From: Candidatus Hydrogenedentota bacterium
GTDB taxonomy: Bacteria; Hydrogenedentota; Hydrogenedentia; Hydrogenedentales; CAITNO01
Direction of reading: 5' to 3'
DNA length: 64,000 bases
Assembly: GCA_012730105.1 (NCBI GenBank)
Contig: JAAYBJ010000146.1
Span: 1 to 64,000 of the forward strand
Shown: piece by piece, positions 42,085 through 49,145 of the stretch
How the letters are laid out: every line of letters begins with the position of its first letter
Numbering within the stretch: position 1 is the first letter of the stretch
Notes under the pieces: model-generated
Databases searched by the model: none
Seen by the model: the letters and a program-made list of their open reading frames with translations, nothing else
Told to the model about the DNA's origin: nothing
Made by a program: the position numbers and the translations under genes

Positions 42085-45000
42085 CTATTGATGTTCCTTG
42101 CAGTAGTCGCAACGCAGGCAGCGCAGGGCCTGGCCCACGGCGGCATCTTCCGTAAATACGCTGAACGTATCGTCAAAACTGTCTTTTTGTTTTTCAATGC
42201 GCGAGCGGTCCACTACCAGGCGAGAAGTCGGAAGAGGCTCCGCAGTCATATCAAACGCGGTATCCACAAGTTTTTGGGCACGCCAGAACGCATGTGAGGC
42301 GCCTGTCAGAAAACGGTCCAGTTCCACAGCCGCCCGTTCACCGGAGGCAATGACATCAATGACCGATTCCCCGCCTTGTGCCGCTTCTCCGCATGCGAAA
42401 ATCCAGGGAATGCCGCTTTGCTGGGTCTGGGAATTCACACGGATGAAACCACTGACATCTGTTTCCAGGCCCGGCTCGCCCCAGGAAAACTCCGTGTTGG
42501 AATCCCGGCCGATGGCAATGATTACCTGGTCCGCGTCCAAATCGAACTGACCGTTTTCAACAGGCACGGGCGCCGGGCGGCCGCTCAGATCAAACGCGCC
42601 CAGTTCCATGCGTACGCAGGTGATACCGCTAAGGTGGCCTTCAATGGTTTTGACCGCTACGGGGCCCGCCAGGGAAGTGATGGTAACGCCTTCACGTTCC
42701 GCGTCGTCAATGCATTCTTCATAGGCGGTCATTTCACGGCGGGTGCGGCGGTAAAGTACCGTGACTTCCGCTGCGCCCAGGCGCTTAGCGGCCCGTGCCG
42801 CATCAAAGGCAGCGTTATTGCCGCCGATAACAACCACTTTCGCGCCCGTGGGTGCCGTGCCGGTTCTGTTGTACAGGGAGAGGTACGTGCCCGCATCAGT
42901 GACACCTTCCGCGTTTTCCCCGGGAATGTGAAGCTTTTTAGAAATAGAGGAACCGCAACTGATGATAACGCCTTCGTAGCCGTTTTCGCGAAGCGTGTTC
43001 AGGGTAATGTCTTTTCCAAGGGGTTTGTTCGTTTCAATAGTGACCCCAAGACTGCGAATCATGTCGATTTCACGGTTGACCGCTTCGCGGGGAAGCCGGA
43101 AAGCCGGAATGGTTTGTGTCAGCATGCCGCCAGGCTGTGACGACGCCTCGAAAACGACGGGACGATAACCTAACCTTGCCAGAAAATAGGCCGCGGTAAG
43201 ACCGGCGGGGCCCGCTCCGATAACGGCGACTTTGCGTTCTGCGTTGTCAGGATTCGGTTGTCCGGATGGGCGGTTCGTTTCCTTTTCCGCACTTACCATG
43301 TAACGGGCAACTTCACGGATGGAAACGGGCGCATCCACCGCGGCACGCTGGCAGCGGTTTTCACAGGGGTGGGCGCATATATAAGCGCACACCGAGGCAA
43401 AAGGATTGCGTTCACGGTGAAGGTTAATGGCTTCTTCAAAGCGCCGTTCCCCCGCCAGCGAAACAAAACCGGGAATATAGACCCCGGCGGGACATCCGCT
43501 CATGCAGGGAGTGGCGGTCAAAGCGGAACATACCCCCGCGGGACACCGTTTCTCCACGATATGGGCGAGATACTCTTCCCTGAAATATTGCAGGGTACAG
43601 AGCACCGGGTTTGCAGCCGTTTGGCCAAGTCCGCACAAGGACCCGTTTTTAACCGTAAGCGCGATGCTTTCCAGGGTCTTTAGATCGTTCAGGTCTGCTT
43701 TACCCTCGGTGATCTTGGTCACCAGCGACAGCATGGCGCGCGTACCTACGCGGCAGGGCGGACACTTGCCGCAGGATTCATTTTGTGTAAAGGTCAGGAA
43801 ATACCGGACAAGGTCCACCATGCAGGTCTGTTCGTCAAGCACGATCATGCCACCGGACCCCATGATGCTGCCCGCTTGGGCCAAAGCCTCATATTCCACG
43901 GGCAGATCAAAGCGCCATGCCGGAATGCAGCCGCCGGAGGGACCACCCGTCTGCACGGCCTTAACCGCGCGGCCCATGGGAGCGCCGCCACCCACTTTGT
44001 AGATGATGTCCATAAGGGGCATGCCGAGGGGTACTTCAATCAGGCCGGGGCGTTTTATGCTGCCCGCCATCGCGAAAGAGCGCGTTCCCTTATTATTTTC
44101 CGTCCCGCATTCGGTGTACCAAGCGGCGCCGTTGCGCAGAATCAGGGGAAGGTTGCCCAGGGTCTCCACGTTTTGGATGTTCGTTGGGTAGCCCCACAAT
44201 CCGCTGACCGCGGGGAAAGGCGGACGGGGACGCGGCATGCCGCGCCGGCTTTCAATGGCGGCGATCAGGGCGGTTTCCTCACCGCACACATACGCGCCGG
44301 CGCCCCGTTTAACCGTGATGTCAAAGGAAAATCCTGACCCGACAATATTATCACCCAGCAGGCCGGCTTCACGCATCTGCTGAATGGCAAGTTTCAGGCG
44401 CTTAAGCACGGTGGCATACTCAACGCCGCAATAAATATAGCCCCCCGTGGCATTCATAGCGTAGCCGGCGATGAGCATACCCTCCAAAACGGCATGGGGG
44501 TCGCCTTCTATCAGGGTGCGGTTCATAAAGGAGCCGGGGTCGCCCTCGGAGCAGTTGCAAACAAGAAAGCGCTTTTCACCGGGGCTGTTTCGACAGAATT
44601 CCCATTTCTTGAAGGTCGGAAAACCGGCGCCGCCCCTGCCGCGCAGCCCTGAGTTCTTTACCTCTTCCAGTGTCTTGTCTGGACCGATTTCAAGGGCACG
44701 GAAAAAGCCGCGATACCCGTCGCGGGCAAGATAATGATTAAAATTCTCAGGGTCGATAATGCCACAGTTTCGGAAAATTCGCCGCACCTGGTCGCGCATT
44801 ACGGCATGGTCGGAAAACTTCGGTATGCCATCGGTCGTGCCGTCGCCCAGTATTCCAAGCGCCCATTGCGCGCAGGGATCGTTTCCATACGCATGCTTGT
44901 TTAAAATTGCCAGTATCTGCTGGGGCCCCACGTTCCCATAACAGATGCGCGGTGCGCCGGGCTTGTGCACAATAACCAGGGGTTCCAGATAACAGGGGCC

Positions 45001-45195
45001 CAGGCACCCCACCTCAATGACCTTGGCATTGATGCCTTGCCGTTTAATCTCGCCTCGCAGTGTTGTTAAGACTTGATCCGCGCCTGCGGCGCGGCCGCAC
45101 GTGGCCGCGCCTACAAAAAATACCGGAACATCGCTGTTTTCTATCTGATTCCACTCCGTCAGGGCATCGGCGTAGTTGTATTCAAAGACGTTCAT
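42085..45195 (-). CDS. NuoF/HydB-like subunit fused to NfnB/GltD-like domain, 1036 residues
   Basis: Residues 1-110 form a thioredoxin-like [2Fe-2S] domain (GRAAGAD, EVGCLGPCYLEP). The FMN/NADH domain follows: LRGRGGAGFPTFKKW at about 185 and NCSEGDPGSFMNR at about 215. The soluble-ligand-binding region comes next, then the [4Fe-4S] motif SCGKCPPCRVGT at about 475. From about 560 a complete GltD/NfnB module starts (CMSGCPAGVYIPGF, CENRC), with FAD motif VIGAGPAGLTAAYFL near 658 and a second dinucleotide motif VVIGGNNAAFDAARAAKRL near 785. A C-terminal CLRCDYCKEHQ could bind another cluster. HydB-type proteins carry the bifurcating flavin in HydABC-like complexes. It begins 13 bases after the nuoE-like gene. 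Confidence 0.88.
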   Translation of the reverse strand: MNVFEYNYADALTEWNQIENSDVPVFFVGAATCGRAAGADQVLTTLRGEIKRQGINAKVIEVGCLGPCYLEPLVIVHKPGAPRICYGNVGPQQILAILNKHAYGNDPCAQWALGILGDGTTDGIPKFSDHAVMRDQVRRIFRNCGIIDPENFNHYLARDGYRGFFRALEIGPDKTLEEVKNSGLRGRGGAGFPTFKKWEFCRNSPGEKRFLVCNCSEGDPGSFMNRTLIEGDPHAVLEGMLIAGYAMNATGGYIYCGVEYATVLKRLKLAIQQMREAGLLGDNIVGSGFSFDITVKRGAGAYVCGEETALIAAIESRRGMPRPRPPFPAVSGLWGYPTNIQNVETLGNLPLILRNGAAWYTECGTENNKGTRSFAMAGSIKRPGLIEVPLGMPLMDIIYKVGGGAPMGRAVKAVQTGGPSGGCIPAWRFDLPVEYEALAQAGSIMGSGGMIVLDEQTCMVDLVRYFLTFTQNESCGKCPPCRVGTRAMLSLVTKITEGKADLNDLKTLESIALTVKNGSLCGLGQTAANPVLCTLQYFREEYLAHIVEKRCPAGVCSALTATPCMSGCPAGVYIPGFVSLAGERRFEEAINLHRERNPFASVCAYICAHPCENRCQRAAVDAPVSIREVARYMVSAEKETNRPSGQPNPDNAERKVAVIGAGPAGLTAAYFLARLGYRPVVFEASSQPGGMLTQTIPAFRLPREAVNREIDMIRSLGVTIETNKPLGKDITLNTLRENGYEGVIISCGSSISKKLHIPGENAEGVTDAGTYLSLYNRTGTAPTGAKVVVIGGNNAAFDAARAAKRLGAAEVTVLYRRTRREMTAYEECIDDAEREGVTITSLAGPVAVKTIEGHLSGITCVRMELGAFDLSGRPAPVPVENGQFDLDADQVIIAIGRDSNTEFSWGEPGLETDVSGFIRVNSQTQQSGIPWIFACGEAAQGGESVIDVIASGERAAVELDRFLTGASHAFWRAQKLVDTAFDMTAEPLPTSRLVVDRSRIEKQKDSFDDTFSVFTEDAAVGQALRCLRCDYCKEHQ

Positions 45196-45208
45196 AGTGC
45201 TGTTCCTG

Positions 45209-45679
45209 TTAGTCTTGATACTCGGCCAGAATGGCCGGAAGCTTGCGGGCAGTTACGCGGGGATAGAACTTGCCGTCAATGGCGACCACGGGTTCCAGAG
45301 CGCAACAACCGAGGCAGGCAATACGGTTTAGTTCAAACTTGCCGTCCGGAGTTACCTCCCCCACTTTAATCTTCAGGAGACGTTCCAACTCTTTAAGAAT
45401 TTTTGAGCCGCCGCGCACATGGCAGGCCGTTCCAAGACACACCTGAATGACATGCCGTCCCGGTGGATTAAATTTATAAAAACTGTAAAATGTGGCCACG
45501 CCGTATATTTCGTTGACGGATATGCCCGTCAGGCGTGCAGTTTCATCCAGCGCGTCCGGCGATAGATAACCTTCGCGCTCCTGGATTTCCTGAAGAATGG
45601 CAACAATACCACCCTTGGTGGTCGGATACTTTGCGACAACGTTTTCGATGAAGGAAACATCTGATTTTACGATGGCCAT
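45209..45679 (-). CDS. NuoE/HydC-like [2Fe-2S] subunit
   Basis: The 156-residue thioredoxin-fold ferredoxin has the four ligands of the NuoE cluster: VCLGTACHVRGG at about 83-94 with the first two cysteines, and CLGCCALEPV at about 124-133 with the rest. The helical N-terminal region VAILQEIQEREGYLSPDAL is typical. It passes electrons between the NuoF-like subunit and the complex. It is the first gene of the four-gene redox operon; GGAAAG precedes the ATG and a promoter-like sequence lies about 115-145 bases upstream. Confidence 0.93.
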   Translation of the reverse strand: MAIVKSDVSFIENVVAKYPTTKGGIVAILQEIQEREGYLSPDALDETARLTGISVNEIYGVATFYSFYKFNPPGRHVIQVCLGTACHVRGGSKILKELERLLKIKVGEVTPDGKFELNRIACLGCCALEPVVAIDGKFYPRVTARKLPAILAEYQD

Positions 45680-45794
45680 GTTATATACTTTCCGTTAGGT
45701 ATATTGACCCAAATACAGAACTTCCACCCCGTCTGAATTGTGATGGATTTGAATAATCGTACTGCCATAAGGAGATTTGCACTTGCTTTTCAGT

Positions 45795-45824
45795 AGGATA
45801 GCATTTAAGGATGAAATGTTTCAA
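45795..45824 (-). promoter_or_regulatory. Candidate promoter of the redox operon
   Basis: On the minus strand TTGAAA (45819-45824), 18 bases, TATCCT (45795-45800). It would give a leader of about 110 bases before the nuoE-like gene. Confidence 0.45.
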
Positions 45825-46405
45825 AAAAAGCACAACGCTTAGGATGGGCAAGGATACTCTGAAGAGTAACACAAGCATTTGCATATAAACAGAACGATGC
45901 GGGAGTCGCGCGTGCTTGTTGATGTCGACATCTCCACAGATGCTTAAGAGGAACAGACCGGATTTTACGGGAGTATGGCGTCATAGACGCCGTCTTCAGC
46001 GTAACCATCGGAAGTCTGTCGGGCGCCAGTTGCCGCCCCATAAGTGAATCAGTCTGTAAGTAAGGCCTCCACTCTTGATACGTATAGGTCTGCGATTTTA
46101 TAGAACCGTGATCGTATCTGAAAAAAAAGCACTTGGTAAAATATTCAACATTTAGGACCATTTGAATGATAGTAATTCCAATAACTTGAAAATATTAAAC
46201 GAAAAAAATTCAAAGATTATGATATAATCTTTAAAATATTCTTGACATTATCGTCTCCAGTAATGAATGCGTATAGATAAAATTACGGTATAATCCCATA
46301 GGATTCTTACTAGCCTACACGAATGGGTTAAATTTATTAAATACCGAGTGGAAGAAAAAAAAGCCAGGATTTTATTCGAGGATAGTGAAGGAGGAAGTCG
46401 TATTT
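45825..46405. other. Gene-poor intergenic region between redox operon and kinase gene
   Basis: No convincing gene is present. The stretch contains several hairpins: CTCT/AGAG near 45857, GGCGTC/GACGCC (45978-45992) inside an ACAGAC/GTCTGT pair (45953 and 46013), and GGGCG/CGCCC near 46020-46038. On the minus strand two adjacent frames hold protein-like pieces (TYTYQEWRPYLQTDSL and DGYAEDGVYDAILP), which could be a decayed gene. Toward the kinase gene there are -10-like boxes TATAAT at 46223-46228 and 46289-46294 and a consensus TTGACA at 46242-46247, but no correctly spaced pair, so the kinase promoter is not settled. Confidence 0.4.
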
Positions 46406-48673
46406 ATGCCGGACCTTTTTGGCAAGGATTTCGCAAATACTGTTGTCGGTGAACGCTATCGTATTATTTCCCTCCTGGGCGAAGGCGCCATGGGAAACGT
46501 GTACCTGGCTGATGATGAATATCTGAAACGCAAGGTGGCCATCAAAGTGCTGCGCGATGAATGGGGCGGCCGCCTGGATATTGTGAAGCGCCTTGAAAAT
46601 GAATGCCGGTTGATGGCGCATCTCGGCCAGCATCCCAACATTGTTTCTCTGATAGATCGTCAGGTAATGGATGGCAAGACCTTGCTCGTGATGGAGTATG
46701 CCCCGGGAGAAACGCTTTCACAAATAATCAACCGTACCGTGCAGATTTATAAGTCAAAAGGGCCGGAAGGCCTGTCAAAAGAGCGCGATGAATCATTGCC
46801 GATGATTCTTACCCCGGATATTGCTTATGAAATTGCGACCCAGTGTATGACAGCGCTGGATTATGCCCACGGCAAAGGCATTCTGCATCTTGACATTAAA
46901 CCGGGAAACATAATGATTCAGAGTGATAGTTTGGGAAATGTCAATGCGAAGTTGATGGATTTCGGTATTGGCAGGACCCGTATCGATGCCAACCTGGTTT
47001 CCGCCGTGACCGCGCTGACATTTACTGAAGGCGCGGGGTTGGGCACGCCCGCCTATATGGCGCCGGAACAAATTGACCCGGAACGTTTCGGAACCCCGGG
47101 TCCGGCTGCGGATTTGTACAGTCTCGGTGTCACCTTGTTTGAGATGTTTACGCTGCAACTGCCCTTTCTGGGCGCCTATACCGAAGTGTTGCATGCTCAC
47201 GCGAATACTCGCCCCCCAAATCCGAGGGATTATAATCCCGAACTTTCAGTCAATCTGTCTCGTGTGATTCTTACGGCGCTCAGGAAATCTCCGGGAAATC
47301 GCTACCACAGCGCCAGTGAGATGCTTACGGAGTGGCAGAAGGGAAGATTCCTGGAGTCCGGAGAAAGGCGGGAAACTGATGTTGACGCAGAAGCCCCCGA
47401 AAAAACAGGGCGATATGGCAAGTTGTGCGAAAAGATACCGCGACTGCTCTTTCTTTCAGGCGTGCTGCTATTTGTTGTTTTATATTGGAGACTGGATTGG
47501 CAACTCCCTTTGGGAGAAGGGGGGATTTATTCCTTTATGCAGAGGGGCGGATTGACAGTGCGTCAGGCCCGCGAGTCGGCGGACGCTGCGCGCCGTCAGG
47601 CTGCCGCGGCCAGGTCAGAACAGTATGCTGCGGAACTTTGGGAAAAGGCGGAAAAATCGTACACTGATGCTGTAGCACAAGAGACAGGCGGGGAGGCCGC
47701 ACGGCTCTATGCCCAAGCCCAAGTATACTACGATCAGGCTTTTCAGCAGGTTAAGAATTCACGGAATGTGATCGTTACGGAAGGTGAGGCCCCAAGTGAA
47801 ACTTCGGCTGGGGCTGTTGTTGCGCCCGGAGAAAGCGTAATTGAAACCGAGGAACCTTCCGCATCCAGTCAAGAAGAGGGTGAAAACGCCTCCGCTGTGA
47901 TAACTGATGAAGCGCAAACGAGGCCTTACAAAAAGATGGAGGCAGGAAAAACCGATGAAGTGTCTCTCGGAGGCGGGGTATCCCTGGAACTCGCCTGGAT
48001 ACCGGAAGGGACTTTCTATTTCGGTTCAGAGTCTTTTCATGGGGAACAGCGGAATAACAAGCAGCGGGGAAAACAGGTCTGGCTGCCGTTGGGTTTCTGG
48101 ATTGGACGTTATGAAGTGCTCCAGAAACAATGGATGCAGGTGATGGGTGCCAATCCGAGCAAATTTCAGGGTGACGTCAATCTACCGGTGGATAACGTCA
48201 GCTGGAAAGACTGTCAGGAGTTTATTAACCGGCTTAACAAACGGATTCCCGAAGGGGGATTCCGACTGCCTACGGAAGCGGAATGGGAGTATGCTGCCCG
48301 TTCCGGAGTCATCAATACCTATATGCGCGAAGGCATAAGCCAGTATGCCTGGCATTCCGGGGTTAGTAACGGCCGAACGCACCCGGTTGGCGGCAAACGC
48401 CCCAATTCCTGGGGGCTCTATGACACCTTGGGGAACCTGTGGGAATGGGTGCAGGATTGGTATGTTGCCGATAGATCCGGGCTTACCCAAGTGACCAATC
48501 CCATGGGGCCGCCTACCGGCCTTTATAAAGTGCTTCGAGGAGGCGCCTGGAGTTTTTACCAGGAGCAATGCACGCTGACCTCCCGGACTTCCGCGGAACC
48601 TGGGGCGCGTATGGATACCTATGGTTTTCGAATTGCCCGGGACTACATCCCCGTTTCCGGAAACGCTCCTTGA
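46406..48673 (+). CDS. Membrane Ser/Thr protein kinase fused to SUMF1/FGE-like domain
   Basis: The 755-residue protein has a Hanks-type kinase domain at about 15-285: LGEGAMGNVYLA glycine loop, Lys47 in VAIKVL, catalytic HLDIKPGN with Asp163 (Leu replaces the usual Arg of HRD) and DFG at Asp185, then GTPAYMAPEQ. A transmembrane helix (LLFLSGVLLFVVLYW) lies near 345. An Ala/Glu-rich coiled segment follows. From about 515 a SUMF1/FGE-like domain (LAWIPEGTFYFGSE, RLPTEAEWEYAARSG, GNLWEWVQDWY, VLRGGAWSF, YGFRIAR) lies outside the membrane. It probably senses an outside signal. The Leu for Arg change defines an RD-minus type kinase. GAAGGAGG precedes ATG 46406. Confidence 0.92.
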   Translation: MPDLFGKDFANTVVGERYRIISLLGEGAMGNVYLADDEYLKRKVAIKVLRDEWGGRLDIVKRLENECRLMAHLGQHPNIVSLIDRQVMDGKTLLVMEYAPGETLSQIINRTVQIYKSKGPEGLSKERDESLPMILTPDIAYEIATQCMTALDYAHGKGILHLDIKPGNIMIQSDSLGNVNAKLMDFGIGRTRIDANLVSAVTALTFTEGAGLGTPAYMAPEQIDPERFGTPGPAADLYSLGVTLFEMFTLQLPFLGAYTEVLHAHANTRPPNPRDYNPELSVNLSRVILTALRKSPGNRYHSASEMLTEWQKGRFLESGERRETDVDAEAPEKTGRYGKLCEKIPRLLFLSGVLLFVVLYWRLDWQLPLGEGGIYSFMQRGGLTVRQARESADAARRQAAAARSEQYAAELWEKAEKSYTDAVAQETGGEAARLYAQAQVYYDQAFQQVKNSRNVIVTEGEAPSETSAGAVVAPGESVIETEEPSASSQEEGENASAVITDEAQTRPYKKMEAGKTDEVSLGGGVSLELAWIPEGTFYFGSESFHGEQRNNKQRGKQVWLPLGFWIGRYEVLQKQWMQVMGANPSKFQGDVNLPVDNVSWKDCQEFINRLNKRIPEGGFRLPTEAEWEYAARSGVINTYMREGISQYAWHSGVSNGRTHPVGGKRPNSWGLYDTLGNLWEWVQDWYVADRSGLTQVTNPMGPPTGLYKVLRGGAWSFYQEQCTLTSRTSAEPGARMDTYGFRIARDYIPVSGNAP

Positions 48674-48785
48674 CTTTAAAGTCTTCGGGTCGATATCGCT
48701 CCGGCTTTCGCTGCGGAATTCAAGGCAACACGGGGAACAAAAAACGGTAGCACAAAAATGCTTCCTGCCAAAACGAAATAAAAAT

Positions 48786-48827
48786 ACCCTGTAAAAACTG
48801 TTTCAGTCAATTTTTACAGGGTTTTTA
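48786..48827. terminator. Bidirectional terminator between kinase and tRNA-Met
   Basis: ACCCTGTAAAAA (48786-48797) and TTTTTACAGGGT (48811-48822) form a perfect 12-base-pair stem followed by a T-run on the plus strand, and by TATTTTTATTT on the minus strand. It can stop both the kinase transcript and the tRNA-Met transcript. Confidence 0.88.
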
Positions 48828-48841
48828 CTGGGTATTATACC

Positions 48842-48918
48842 TGGTAGCGGTGCAGGGATTCGAACCCCGGACACGTGGATTATGATTCCACTGCTCTAAC
48901 CAACTGAGCTACACCGCC
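48842..48918 (-). tRNA. tRNA-Met (anticodon CAT)
   Basis: The minus strand reads GGCGGTGTAGCTCAGTTGG for acceptor and D arms. The anticodon stem is GTGGA/TCCAC with loop ATCATAA, giving anticodon CAT. The T arm has GGTTCGAATCC, and the gene ends with an encoded CCA. It lacks the initiator's mispaired first position with the GGG/CCC anticodon stem, so it is elongator Met, or possibly Ile with a modified C34. Confidence 0.93.
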
Positions 48919-49006
48919 GAACAGAAAATAGTATAACATAGGATTACCCCCATTTTCCAGTGTTCTTTGCCCGGGTTTGTCTGGCATACTTGTGGGCGAA
49001 TCCTGT

Positions 49007-49036
49007 TGGACATTGTCAACCGGACATCACTATAAT
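49007..49036 (+). promoter_or_regulatory. Promoter of tRNA-Ser
   Basis: TGGACA (49007-49012), 18 bases, consensus TATAAT (49031-49036), 25 bases before the tRNA. Confidence 0.6.
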
Positions 49037-49061
49037 AGCGAACACAGCGGTTTTTCTGCAT

Positions 49062-49145
49062 GGAGGGTTAGCATAATTGGTAATGCACCGGTCTTGAAAA
49101 CCGGCGGCTTCGGCCTTGTGGGTTCGAGTCCCTCACCCTCCGCCA
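49062..49145 (+). tRNA. tRNA-Ser (anticodon TGA)
   Basis: GGAGGGT and ACCCTCC form the acceptor stem. CCGGT/ACCGG with loop CTTGAAA gives anticodon TGA. A type II variable arm (GCGGCTTCGGCCTTG region) identifies a serine tRNA; GGTTCGAGTCC is the T arm and CCA is encoded. The 3' end abuts the stop of the convergent transglutaminase gene. Confidence 0.92.

Noticed and set aside
45900-46080. Possible tmRNA, RNase P or SRP RNA
   Set aside because: Hairpins are present, but none of the diagnostic sequences of these RNAs is found.
45805-46161. A 118-codon minus-strand frame in the intergenic region
   Set aside because: Its composition is not protein-like over its full length and it has no ribosome site; only a short piece looks coding, possibly a remnant.
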